A DNA stretch of 64,000 nt from Humulus lupulus (Eukaryota > Streptophyta > Magnoliopsida > Rosales > Cannabaceae): contig NC_084797.1 of assembly GCF_963169125.1 (NCBI RefSeq), positions 90,615,868-90,679,867 on the forward strand, in the 5' to 3' direction. This document shows, in pieces, positions 1 to 10,137 of this stretch. The position numbers and the translations under genes are program-made. Position 1 is the stretch's first letter; each line of letters opens with the position of its first letter. Below the pieces are notes generated by a model. The model did not search any database, had not been told where the DNA came from, and saw only the letters and a program-made list of their open reading frames with translations.

Positions 1-521
1 TGTTATAACTTTTAAATTTATATTAATATAATTATTAAATATATCTATTTTTAATTAATTTTAAATATATATTTTGTTAAATATTTAACATATTATATTA
101 AAGTTAACAAAATAAACTGTTAAAATCAAAAATTTCTGTTATATAGAAGAGATATAGATATATAATTATGTTGTTTATTATACGGTTTTATTACTTTTCT
201 GTAATTTTTCTAAAAAATATATTTAATCTTAAAAAATGATCATTATTCTAGATATTTTTTTTAGATTAAATAGAAAAAATAAGATCATGTGCAATTAAAT
301 TTCATAAAATGGATAAAAAAATTAAATTAAATGAGAAAATAGAAAGAGTGATTTGAAGAGATTTTAGATAATCTTAAAAGATGATCATTATTCTAGATAT
401 TTGTTTTAGATTAAATAGAAAAAAAATAAGATAATGTGCAATTAAAATTCATAAAATGAATATCCCCACAAAAAAAAATGAATAAAAAAAATCAAATTAA
501 AGGAGAAAATAAAAAGAGTGC
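1..521. repeat. AT-rich background repeat, no gene
   Basis: The stretch is strongly AT-rich and has no credible ORF. Two related sub-blocks (about 230-320 and 365-470) share a motif reading GATCATTATTCTAGATAT. A unit around 331-360 (AGAAAGAGTG then TTTGAAGAGATTTTAG) recurs at 12709-12790, 12905-12990 and 46086-46525, so the same low-complexity family flanks elements A, D and C. The class is unknown; a non-autonomous DNA transposon or Helitron remnant is possible. Confidence 0.5.
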
Positions 522-527
522 TTTGAC

Positions 528-745
528 CGACCAGTAAAAAATTATGTCCGACCAGTCACTTCAGAAAATAGTGTTATCCAACCAGTAATGTGTTTTGGCC
601 GACCAGTAATGTATCTTGGCCGACCAGTAATGTGTTTTGGCCGACCAGTCACTTCAGTAATGTGATATAGCCGACCAGTCGTCTTAGAAATGGGTTTCAT
701 CCGACCAGCTATGTCAAATTGAAGGAGTAGCCGACCGGATGTGTC
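528..745 (+). repeat. GACCAGT tandem array in the LTR of A
   Basis: About eight units of 21 or 30 bp each open with GACCAGT and end in variants of TGTTTTGGCC or GGTTTCATCC. The other LTR has the matching array at 11178-11420 with one extra 30-bp unit. It lies upstream of the TATA box, where an LTR enhancer would be expected; that function is inferred from position only. Confidence 0.75.
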
Positions 746-965
746 AAAATCTCAAAAGTTAACTACTCAGTGACTTCTTTATAGAATCTCAGTAACAACT
801 TCAACCTGAATCACTCGTAACTACCGCGTGAATCTCTCAGATATCCCGAAGTAATAGCTATATTGTTGTAATTTGGATTTATTTATTATTTTATTAATTA
901 AAATTAGTTGAAACAACCAAGGACCCCGTCAAAACGGGATATTTTTTATGTACGATCCATGAGCC

Positions 966-973
966 TATAAATA
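966..973 (+). promoter_or_regulatory. TATA box in LTR of A
   Basis: TATAAATA lies in CCTATAAATAAAGAGCTC and is preserved at 11646-11653 in the other LTR. It lies 354 bp upstream of the LTR end, a normal place for a plant LTR promoter. Confidence 0.6.
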
Positions 974-1330
974 AAGAGCTCATGGCATCATTTTAAGGAT
1001 ATGATCTTTTGGAGACTTTTAGTCTTTCTAATTTTGAGATTTTGGGACTGTTACTTGGGGCATTTTCTGAGAGAGCTTAGAGAGAGAAAGCTTGTATTCT
1101 CTAGAGAGAGAAACTCTATATTTTTCTACTTACACTTGAGAAACTCAGTTGGCTTAGGTCCATCTGATCTTAACTGTAGGCTTTATATATCACAACTCCA
1201 ACTGGATTAGGCTATTACCAATAAATTGGGGCTGAACCACTATAAAATTATTGGTGTCGTATTTTCTATTCAAGGCTTACTGTAGTTTTGACGTCTATTC
1301 ATCGTTGGCCAAAATCGTGGTGAACATTTT

Positions 1331-1348
1331 TGGTGCTTTCATTGAGAG
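1331..1348 (+). other. Primer binding site of element A
   Basis: TGGTGCTTTCATTGAGAG follows the LTR end after four T bases. The same 18 bases sit next to the 5' LTR of B, C and D on the minus strand, so all four use the same primer. I cannot name the tRNA with confidence. Confidence 0.75.
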
Positions 1349-1383
1349 CCTAAATAGAAGAAACAGACTACTATTATATCATT

Positions 1384-2709
1384 ATGGCGCCCAAGAATAC
1401 CAATGTGGCATCCAAGAAGTCAGGCACGTCAAAAGAGCCTGCTAGATCAGAAGGTCCTGGACCGCAAAACCCAGAGACTGAGCCCAGGGTCTTTCTCGAA
1501 GAGACCACTCCAAAAGTTGAACAACTCCAGGAAGCAATAGGCGCTTTCCAAGAGGAGATGATGCAATTCAATGCTCGGCAGGAGTCTTTCGCCAAGGAAA
1601 TGGTCAGGCAGAAGGCTGCATTCGAGCAGCAAAAACAGGAGATGGATACCAGGCGTGAAGAGATTAGGCGACGAAACGAGGAGGCCGACCGGCGACATTA
1701 TGAGGCTGCACTTTCTCTAGAAGTGGCCACTCAGCTGAACCAGGCCAATGCCCAAACCGCAGCACGAGGAGCAGCTACACAGGGAGCAAGGAATAATAAT
1801 GCAGGTCGAAGGACCATTGGCAGAGCCAATTCTTGGGGACCGGACAGAGATAGGAGTAATCTCTCTGGTCGGGAGGATGATGGGGTCCGCTCTGAAACTG
1901 CCTCAACACAAAGGGAGAACTCTAGAACTCCCTCCAGGAGCCACCGATCAGAAACTTCTAGATCAGGAAGTCACCGATCGGGCAGTGAGAAGACTCCACC
2001 CAGGCAGGATCAGACCAGGACTCCTCAAGATAAGAAGACTTCACAGTTTAAAGATGGACATGATCGTGATGAGGCAGATAGTCATCACAGTGATCGTTCA
2101 AAGTACAAAGAAGGCAACAGCCCACAAGGAGGAAAAGACTGCCTGGGACATACCGAAAGGCCTCCGCTACATCCTGGCCAGTAGGGTAGTGGGAGAGAGC
2201 AAGTCCCACGCAGTAAGCCTTCTGAAAATTCTAAGAGCACAGTGTTTGATCGGTTAGGAGGACGCACTTCCCGGAAGGATCTAAAGGATGTTATCAATGA
2301 CAAGAGAAGGACAGTCCTGATCGAAGGGCGAGATCTGAACCGCCCTGCGAGTCAAGTAGAAATACTTGACGACAATGCACCAGACAGAAATGCCCGACCA
2401 GGCGGTTAAGACCTTGAGACCCCGACGGTCGCCCCAACCATCCAGGCCCAGCTTGATGCGTTAACGGCTGCAGTTCAAGGTTTGTCAAGACGACCTTCCG
2501 AATTGGATGCAGTAGACCACAGGAGTGGCAGTCCGTTTTGTGCCTAAATCAGAGCAGCCCAGCCACCGACAAAGTATAAAGCACTGATGCTGCCAGTATA
2601 TACAAAAAAGGCAGATCCCATAAGACATGTTGGGAAATTTGAAGACCAAATGGAGCTGCTCGGGGTAAGTGACAATTATCGTTGTAGATTTTTCCCTACT
2701 ACATTGTCC
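1384..2709 (+). pseudogene. gag: Element A gag, N-terminal part (broken)
   Basis: This is the structural capsid-type polyprotein start of a Tat element. An ATG at 1384 opens 266 codons: a charged coiled-coil region (EQLQEAIGAFQEEMMQF, then many E/K/R/Q to about residue 110) followed by an Arg/Ser/Asp-rich low-complexity tail. The frame is lost near 2184. Gag continues in other frames as VFDRLGGRTSRKDLKDV and then VSDNYRCRFFPTTLSD, which match the gag of element B (VFNRLGG; ARCRIFPATLSE). At least a TAA at 2407-2409 and several frameshifts break it. The reading stops at the TSD of element E (2710) and resumes after it at 7518. A duplicate of the gag start lies at 12064. Confidence 0.82.
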
Positions 2710-2714
2710 GATAC

Positions 2715-3388
2715 TGATACGAACCACGCCAACAAGTGTGACGAAACCCGACACCAAATATGGAACAGCCACCAAGAACACACGAGATTGAAATGGAACC
2801 GCGACCCAATGCTTAGCCAAGCACGAACCTTGGTATGAGGAAGACGCCACAAACGGGGATGGGAATCCGTTTGATAAGTCGGATTGAACGCCACAAGGGA
2901 TACCCTTGATAAGTTCGGATAGTCTCTTCAAGAACTCAAGAAGAAAACTCACAAATTTTCATTCAACATAATCTGCTTTTTCCAAATGTTTTCAAGGCCT
3001 TATATAGCCGAAAATTACATCAATACAAGCCCCTTTGTCTTCCTAAAAACCGAAATATTAAAGACAACCCTTTTGTCTTCCTAATGAAACCGAAAAATAA
3101 AGACAACCCTTTGTCTTCCTAATGAAAACTGAAATTTAAAGACAACCCTTTGTCTTCCTAATAAAAACCGAAAATTAAAGACAAAAGGACTATTGGACTC
3201 ACACAAGTCAAATGTTTGACTTATCACAAAACAAAGACTAAATAAAAAACATGATTAAAAATAAAAAGACTCATTACAGGAAGCTAAATATTGATCAAGC
3301 TCCTAAACTGGTGTCCTCATCATTCCTCCCCTCTTGACTTGGATCAACTGGAACTTGACTTGGATTTTTAGTCTTGGTGTCCTCATCA
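2715..3388 (-). repeat. 3' LTR of element E
   Basis: It matches 6839-7512 over its full 674 bp with two substitutions seen by eye. A purine-rich tract (minus strand AGAGAGGGGGAA) lies just outside at about 3389-3402. The LTR contains four copies of a 38-40-bp tandem unit (about 3020-3180) built on TTTGTCTTCCTAA. Confidence 0.92.
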
Positions 3389-4110
3389 TTCCCCCTCTCT
3401 TGAGAAAGATTTGACCTCAAATCGTCACCTGCATCAAAAGGACTCAAATCAGAAACATTAAAAGTAGCACTAACAGTATACTCACCTGGTAAATCGAGTC
3501 TGTAGGCATTGTCATTGATCCTTTCTAGCACTTGAAACGGACCATCTCCTCGAGGTAGCAATTTGGAACATCTTTGTGCTGGGAATCGCTCTTTTCTCAT
3601 GTGTAACCATACCCAATCACCGGGGTCAAAAACCTGCTTGTGACGACCTTTGTTAGCATCAAGTTGGTTAGTGTTTAAAAGAGCCTCCTTCACCTCACTT
3701 TTTTTTGCATAAAAATTATTTTGTTTTCTCTCTAATTTTCCCTCATTGATCGAACTCTTCTCTTTCTTCTCTCTCTCACTTGATTCGACCCTTTTCTCTC
3801 TTTGTCTCTCTTTTTTCTCATTCTCATTCTCATTCATCTTTTCACTCTCCTTCTTTTGCTCACTCAATTTTTTTTTATCACTCAATTTTTGCAACCTCAC
3901 TTGGTCTTCATATACTTGTTTTGGCGTCAATGGAGCTAGAGTGATTGTTCGTTGACAGAACGTGAATGAGTACTTGTTGGTGAAGCCATCATGCTGGACT
4001 CGCCGATCAAACATCCAAGGCCTTCCTAGAAGGAGGTGTCCAGCTTGCATGGGAACCACATCGCACAATACCTCATCCTCATACTTTCCAATTCGAAATG
4101 ATACCAGCAC
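3295..4110 (-). pseudogene. Element E protease end plus integrase C-terminus
   Basis: This frame directly continues gag after one TAG at 4111-4113. It opens with the back half of a retroviral-type aspartic protease ([16 protein letters not shown]) that processes the polyprotein. A Lys/Glu-rich linker follows (about residues 60-130), then the integrase C-terminal domain ([15 protein letters not shown] and [10 protein letters not shown]). RT, RNase H and the integrase catalytic core are missing, with no frame loss at the join. The last 30 or so codons lie in the 3' LTR, where a segment SQE..NDEDT is duplicated. In CRM elements this tail carries the centromere-targeting CR motif; targeting is not shown here. 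By family conservation the TAG replaces a Gln codon. Confidence 0.82.
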
Positions 4111-5547
4111 CTATTTTGTAACCCTCACTTCACCACTATCATTCAACCACTGCAACTTGTATGGACAAGGATGTCTAAGCGTTGGGAGCCCCAGCTTGGC
4201 AACCATGGAAGAACTAGCAACGTTAGTGCAACTACCACCATCAATAATAACACTGCATACCTTGTCTTTCACATGACAACGAGTGTGAAAGATGTTCTCT
4301 CGCTGCACCTCTTCTTCCTCCTCTTTTGCTTGCAAATTTAAGGCTCGTCGTGTGACTAGAGCAAGCATCTCACCAGATTCTGCCCCAAACCCCTCACCAC
4401 CCATAGAAGCGTCATCCAATGGTGGCATGTCATCAAGATCATCTTCCTCTTCGGAATCTATCTCCCCATTATCCTGAATTACCATAACTCGCTTGTTTGG
4501 ACATTGGCTAGCTATGTGTCCTCGCCCCTGACATTTGAAGCATTTTATCTCACTAGAATGGGACGAAGTAGGGGCTGTTTTACCTTGAGGGGTCGTGGCT
4601 GGTTTTGGTGTAAAGGATGAAGTAGGTTGGTCTTCTTCCTTCTTTGGATAGTTCGACTGCCAAGGTGTTGCACTTGAATGGTGTGGGCTCGGTCTTGGCT
4701 TTGAACTTGTACTACACCTCTTGAGCTGCCTCTCAACTTTGATTGCCATATGCACCAAATCTTCCAATTCCACATAATGGTGTAGCTCAATTGGATTAGC
4801 AATCTCTCGGTTCAACCCATTCAAAAACCTTGCCATGGTTGCCTCCCGATCCTCTTCAACATTGGCTCTAATCATAGCCATCTCCATCTCCTTGTAATAC
4901 TCATCAACACTCTTGGAACCTTGACGAAGGCCCTGCAACTTAAGGTATAGATCTCGATAATAATGAGGTGGTACAAACCGTCGCCTCATCACCCTCTTCA
5001 TTGCCTCCCATGTGTCAATAGGTCGATCTCCACTCCGCCTCCTGTTGATGCACAACTGATCCCACCAAACAATAGCATAATCAGTAAACTCAATGGCAGC
5101 TAGATTTACCTTCTTCATGTCGGAGTAGTTGTGACAATCAAAAACTAACTCCATCTTCTTTTCCCACTCAAGGTATGCCTCAGGATCGCTCTTCCCCTGA
5201 AATGCTGGAATTCTCATCTTTATATTTCCTAAATAATCATCTACCAGGTTCCTAGCTTCTTTATCCCGACCATACCTCCTATGGTTACCCGCCAACATCC
5301 TATCAAACTCTTCATCAGAAACTAACCCTTCCAAATCCCCTTCATTCTCATCCTCCCTTTGGTACACCCTATTCCTCCGTGGCCTCCGTTGTGTTCCTTC
5401 TTCTACCCTATCCAACCTCTCATGTATTTGCTCACACTCCACCCTCATCATCCTTCGCATCTCCCCAATTAGTGCTTGCATTTGCAGATTCGGAACTTCA
5501 AGTGGTGGAATATCATTGCTTGCATTTTTCTCTGGATTTTGTGCCAT
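4111..5547 (-). pseudogene. gag: Element E gag and start of protease
   Basis: Gag builds the virus-like particle and binds RNA. The frame is open further up to 5667, but I take the ATG at 5547 (MAQNPEKN) because the upstream 40 residues look like leader. An N-terminal coiled-coil/Arg region is followed by the Retrotrans_gag core (AYLEWEKKMELVFDCHNY to LKRC) and a clean CCHC knuckle, CFKCQGRGHIASQC. After an acidic stretch the protease follows without a break and shows IIDGGSCTNVASS, where Gly takes the place of Thr/Ser in the D-T/S-G triad. A TAG at 4111-4113 ends the frame; the next codons continue protease in the same frame. It is otherwise intact over 479 codons. Confidence 0.85.
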
Positions 5548-6824
5548 GATGGAAATCTGCAAAATAAGGTTAGAATAATATGGAGAAAAGACCTCACCAC
5601 ACTCCCTCACGTGTTTCGCTCGAACAATATTTTCACTCAAATCCCCTCGTGTTTCACTCAATTTCAATGGCTTTTACCCTCAAATAGGCTCACACCTCTG
5701 CCTTTTTCCACTCGTATTCTTCTTTAAGTTCTTTCAAAACTAATCCAACGGTAATATGGAGTATTCAAGCAGCAAATCCAACCAAACAAACCAAACGAAC
5801 ACCGACGAAAATTGGTGAAAATGACGAAAAAAATGATGATTTTTGGAACACTTGTGTGGGGTTTTGGTCAAAAGGCCTCTAGACCATAAAGAACAAGAAT
5901 AGAACAAAAATTTTTAAGAGGGGTTTCCAGACTCTTTTTTTTTATTTTTTTATTTTTTTTTTAGAGTTCGGATCCCCTTGAAATTAAGAACACCAAAGAA
6001 CCAATCTGAAAACCAAGCAAACTGTGGTACTATAACAGATTCAAGAACAATCCCAATAACAGAAAACAATTATTCCCAAAATCTAATCTGTGATTCAACC
6101 AATAAAATCAAAACCAAACTAATTTGTGGCACTATAACAGTCTCGGATTCCACAACAAATAAAAGAACCAATTGAAACCAGGGACACAATTGAAACAAGG
6201 GAATTATCAATACCAATTTCGGATTTCATAACAAGAACATGAGAAACCCAAGGCAAAATTCGGATTTAACAATAAGAATAAGAGAAACTCAAGCCCAACT
6301 CAGATTTCACCATAAGAACAAGAGAAATCTCAAACCCAATTTCAGATTTTACAATAAGAATAAGAGAAAACTCAATGCCAATTCGGATTGCACAATAAGA
6401 ACAAGAGAAACCCAAAAGCACATTCGGATTTAACAACAAAACAAGAGGACTCAATGAAAATTCGGTTTTCACAATTAAGAACCCTAATTCAAGATTTTCA
6501 GAAACGAAAAGAAAACAAAATAGGGAAAATTTCATAAACCCTAATTCAATTGCAATATTTGAACAAAGAAACGAAATGGAAAAAAAAAGAAAAAAAAAAG
6601 ATAGGCAAACCGTATGAACCTAGGCTCGGATTTCAAACAAGGAAACAATTGAAATAAGGAAAACAACAAGCTCTAGAATAGTTTCAGATTTCACAAGGAA
6701 ACAAGGACAAAGAAATCAAAACACGAGTAGATGATGAAATTTTTTTATTTTTTTTTTCTAATATAGAAACACGAATTGAAAGAAAAACACAAAGTAAAGG
6801 ATAGGCCAAACCGGATGATCCTAA
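5548..6824 (-). repeat. Leader of element E with minisatellite
   Basis: The stretch between the PBS and gag has no convincing coding frame. About 6215-6450 holds five degenerate units of 37-49 bp built on AAGAATAAGAGAAA and TTCGGATTT. A T-rich run lies near 5936-5962 and an A-rich run near 6585-6600. It should be the untranslated leader. Confidence 0.6.
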
Positions 6825-6836
6825 GCTCTGATACCA
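6825..6836 (-). other. Primer binding site of element E (tRNA-iMet)
   Basis: On the minus strand TGGTATCAGAGC follows the 5' LTR after two bases. It is a perfect 12-nt complement to the 3' end of initiator tRNA-Met, the usual primer of plant chromoviruses. Confidence 0.9.
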
Positions 6837-6838
6837 AC

Positions 6839-7512
6839 TGATACGAACCACGCCAACAAGTGTGACGAAACCCGACACCAAATATGGAACAGCCACCAAG
6901 AACACACGAGATTGGAATGGAACCGCGACCCAATGCTTAGCCAAGCACGAACCTTGGTATGAGGAAGACGCCACAAATGGGGATGGGAATCCGTTTGATA
7001 AGTCGGATTGAACGCCACAAGGGATACCCTTGATAAGTTCGGATAGTCTCTTCAAGAACTCAAGAAGAAAACTCACAAATTTTCATTCAACATAATCTGC
7101 TTTTTCCAAATGTTTTCAAGGCCTTATATAGCCGAAAATTACATCAATACAAGCCCCTTTGTCTTCCTAAAAACCGAAATATTAAAGACAACCCTTTTGT
7201 CTTCCTAATGAAACCGAAAAATAAAGACAACCCTTTGTCTTCCTAATGAAAACTGAAATTTAAAGACAACCCTTTGTCTTCCTAATAAAAACCGAAAATT
7301 AAAGACAAAAGGACTATTGGACTCACACAAGTCAAATGTTTGACTTATCACAAAACAAAGACTAAATAAAAAACATGATTAAAAATAAAAAGACTCATTA
7401 CAGGAAGCTAAATATTGATCAAGCTCCTAAACTGGTGTCCTCATCATTCCTCCCCTCTTGACTTGGATCAACTGGAACTTGACTTGGATTTTTAGTCTTG
7501 GTGTCCTCATCA
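6839..7512 (-). repeat. 5' LTR of element E
   Basis: It pairs with 2715-3388. A TATA-like CTATATAAG (minus strand, 7123-7131) lies in the middle. The four-copy 38-40-bp repeat is present at about 7150-7310. The terminal 13 bases occur again 63 bp inside the LTR. Confidence 0.92.
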
Positions 7513-7517
7513 GATAC

Positions 7518-8454
7518 TGCCCAGGAATGGTATTGGAAATTCAAACCGAATTCCATTACTTCTTGGGAAACTTTCAGGAAAGAATTCTGTGGACAATTCA
7601 GTGCTGCTCGGACTCCTCCAGTTTATGCCAACCACTTGGCTAATATCAAACACGGAAAGGATGAATCTCTAAAAAATTATATACAAATATTCATGAGAGA
7701 GGCCAACTGAGCAACTGCTGTCGGAGATGAGGGAAAAATGGTTGCCATATCCTCTGGGATAACTTATCGGAGCCCTTTGTGGGATAGTATACATCGCAAT
7801 CCAATTTCAACACTCCTACAATTTCTTGACCGAGCAAACAAGTATATGAAATTGGATGATGCAATCGAGAAAGGGGAGAATGGCATAAACAATTCGGGTG
7901 GATCAGCTGACCCTCCTAAGAATGGTGGAAACGATCAGAATGGTGGAAAGACATGTGGGAATAACGGGTCTGACCGTTATGAAGAAAAGAAGGTTAAGTC
8001 GAGTTCAAACAAAAAGTCAACCAAGTATGAGCCTCAGTTCACTAATTACACCACTCTCTCGGCCAGCAGGGCGGAAATATATCTTGCTAGTCATGAAGAG
8101 GTTCCCTACAAGAAATCTCCACCCATCAAGAAAGAGATGAGTAAGAGAGATATGAATAAGTTTTCTCGTTTCCATGGAGATTATGGTCACGACACGAATG
8201 AATGCAATCACCTCAAAGACGAGATAGAATTTCTTCTCCGGTCGGGCCAATTGAAAAAGTACCGGGCAGAGACACCCCAAGGAGAAGGAGGCAGCAACAA
8301 TCTTGGGTTCAAACGACAGAGATCTCCACCCTTGCAATCCGGGCCTATGGACATTACCTTAGACACTATATGTGGAGGTCCACACTTGGCTGAGGATAGT
8401 AACAAAGCAAGGGAGAGGTATGCCCAGACACTTCGACATGAGCGGAAGTGCTAG
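7518..8454 (+). pseudogene. gag: Element A gag, C-terminal part (broken)
   Basis: Gag resumes right after the TSD of E with AQEWYWKFKPNSITSWETF, the second half of the gag core. A TGA at 7708-7710 interrupts it; the long frame from 7738 goes on with LLQFLDRANKYMKLDDAIEK, a Lys/Ser linker and the Tat zinc-finger-like motif FSRFHGDYGHDTNECNHLKD, in which the first Cys expected from B (FCRYHNDYGHDTNEC) is Ser. It ends at GGPHLAEDSNKARERYAQTL, where B continues into protease. The sequence then jumps to the last codons of integrase. About 4.5 kb of pol is therefore missing. Confidence 0.82.
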
Positions 8455-8527
8455 GATCAGATTTGGTGAACAGAGCCTGATCAAGAACCACTGGAATGGC
8501 GAGCATCTGAGGATATATTATCGCTAA
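8455..8527 (+). pseudogene. Remnant of integrase C-terminus, element A
   Basis: The last codons read KNHWNGEHLRIYYR then TAA (8525-8527), matching the integrase end of B (YWNGEHLRKYYQ). This is all that is left of pol. Its frame differs from gag upstream, so the pair cannot be translated as one protein. Confidence 0.75.
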
Positions 8528-8900
8528 AATACCGCTTTCTGAGTGGTAGCTTAATTTCAAGTTGTTTAACTTGTTATTTAAGTTTGGTTTATGAGCTGGC
8601 TATTTGCTAACCAACCGTTTATTTATTTTTGCACAATTTTTGTTGTTTAAGACTCGTTATTAGACACGTTTTGTCCTTTTTTAATTTATGAGTAATAAAA
8701 GAGACTACACGCAGCGTGGTCGATTCTTGCTAAAATTATGCATGTGAGTTAATTTTTCAAACAGTATTCAACTGGTCTGTGAAATCGGACAGTGTTCAAC
8801 TGGTCGGTACGTTCAAGCAGTGTTCAACTACTCGAATATTTTCCATATATTCTATGTGTTTCACGAGTAATTAACTGCTCGAACAGATTCGGTCAAGTAG

Positions 8901-8946
8901 CAAGTGACCAAGGATCTTTCAACCCTCGATCACTTGGGGGGCACAT
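8901..8946 (+). other. Hairpin with internal polypurine-like tract, element A
   Basis: Arms 8901-8913 (CAAGTGACCAAGG) and 8924-8936 (CCTCGATCACTTG) can pair at 11 of 13 positions around a 10-nt loop, and the right arm runs straight into GGGGGG. The same arrangement lies after pol in B (22783-22827) and D (31074-31139). ACTTGGGGGGCA closely resembles the 3' PPT of these elements. Role unknown; a second plus-strand primer site is one option. Confidence 0.6.
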
Positions 8947-9585
8947 GGGGTATACTGGTATATAATTTAACACAGGCAATAAGAGCACGAGTTAAGATAT
9001 TTGTTTTTAGGCTGACTTGTAAATTTTTGAAGTCAAAAAAGGCCATTAAGCTAACTTGTTTGACAAAGCTTAAGTAACTTGGAATTTTTTAAACTTTCAA
9101 GTTCGAAGCAAATATTCGTGTGACAATAAATATTATACTCATAAAAATGTTAGAGCAATAAGAGTGTGAGAAAGTATACTTAGTAGGGACTTATAAAAGT
9201 CTTGAATTTCTAAGTTAGAAAACTAAGTACTCATGCAAAAATATAAGACATACATCAGAGTGACTTTACTATTCACAAAAAACTTATAATGTTTTAAGTC
9301 TAAAAAGACTTAGAATGTTTCAAGTTAGCAAAGAAAAGTAATATATAAATGCCAATAGCTCGGCGTTACGAGAAAAATATCAAAGCTGCTAAGCGTCAGT
9401 TGTTTTCACAAAAGTATATGAAAAAAGAGTACACTACTAGCCAGATCCAAAGTTCAACTGGTCAGGTGTAAAGTTTTCCTGGTCAGGAGAGCAGATACAA
9501 CTTCCCTGGTCGGATGAGCATGTATCACTGGTCGAGTAGAAAACTGTGTTGTTGGATAGGAAGCTCTCAGGTTGGCTATGAGTGT
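8947..9585. other. Untranslated region between pol end and antisense gene, element A
   Basis: I see no ORF. The part up to 9400 is AT-rich; 9430-9600 holds several CTGGTCRG motifs, the reverse complement of the GACCAG motif of the LTR array. Confidence 0.4.
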
Positions 9586-10137
9586 CTACTGGTCGGGTAA
9601 ACTAGTCCCTGGCTGGTCAACACCATTGTCAGCATCCAAAACCTCCTCTGGTCGGAATGATAGAGCAGGAGAGGTAGGCACAGTGTCAGCTGGAAGAGCA
9701 GCCTCCTCAGCGGCCTTGGCTTCGTAGTTGGGAAGTTCTTTGGCCTTGGCTTCTTCAGAAAGAATTTCGAGGTTGAGAGGCTTGTTTAACTTCCCAATCC
9801 GATAGAAGAAGTTGAAGCAGATTTCTTCATAACAGGCCAGATCAGCTTATTTGTCTTGTTTCAGCTCCTCATTCTCACGAGTCATTTTTTCTAGCTGGTC
9901 AGTCAACATCTTGATGATTTGGATTTGTTTCTTATTCTCATCAGCCAACTCCCTTAGAAATCCATCCCGCTCGGTAATGATCTTCTCCGTCTGCTCGGCC
10001 TTGGATTGAAGATTTTCTTCAGATTTGGTCAGATTTTTAATCTTTGCCTGGGCTTCCACCAATTGATCATTCAAAACCTTGACCAGCTCCTTATAGATTA
10101 CTGCTCGGCGTTGAGCATGACTAACAGTGATGAGTCC
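9586..10137 (-). pseudogene. Antisense accessory ORF, last exon, element A
   Basis: Opposite in strand to gag, this frame begins after a splice-acceptor-like TTACTCCAG (ends 10138) with GLITVSHAQRRAVIYKEL and continues as a long coiled coil (NDQLVEAQAKIKNL, KQIQIIKMLTDQLEKM). A TAA at 9847-9849 interrupts it, then the same frame goes on with ACYEEICFNFFYRIGKLNKP and an Ala/Glu/Pro-rich tail to a TAG at 9586-9588. It aligns in layout with the last exons of the antisense genes of B (21814-22428, CFYNFWKHNQ) and D (17459-17991). Upstream exons are absent; a minisatellite lies in their place. Molecular function is unknown. Confidence 0.7.

Larger units (their letters stand above)
522..1326 (+). 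repeat. 5' LTR of element A, truncated at its 5' end
   Basis: The segment aligns with 11172-12006 and ends in the same bases (GTGAACA) just before the primer binding site. Its first about 183 bp are missing: the junction at 522 switches from the AT-rich unit to the LTR within TTTGA, a short sequence shared by both sides. Confidence 0.88.
2715..7512 (-). mobile_element. Element E: CRM-like non-autonomous chromovirus
   Basis: A 4798-bp element on the minus strand has two 674-bp LTRs (2715-3388 and 6839-7512) that start TGATGAGG and end GTATCA on that strand. It is flanked by the 5-bp TSD GATAC at 2710-2714 and 7513-7517, and without it gag of A reads through. By eye the LTRs differ at only two positions, so the insertion is recent. 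Inside are a tRNA-iMet PBS, a long repeat-bearing leader, gag, protease and the integrase C-terminus. RT, RNase H and the integrase core are absent. The integrase ORF runs 94 nt into the 3' LTR, as is known for CRM chromoviruses, and the layout recalls non-autonomous centromeric elements such as rice noaCRR. Confidence 0.88.

Noticed and set aside
1331..1348. tRNA gene fragment at the PBS sequences
   Set aside because: Only 18 bases complementary to a tRNA 3' end are present, next to LTRs; no cloverleaf can be formed.
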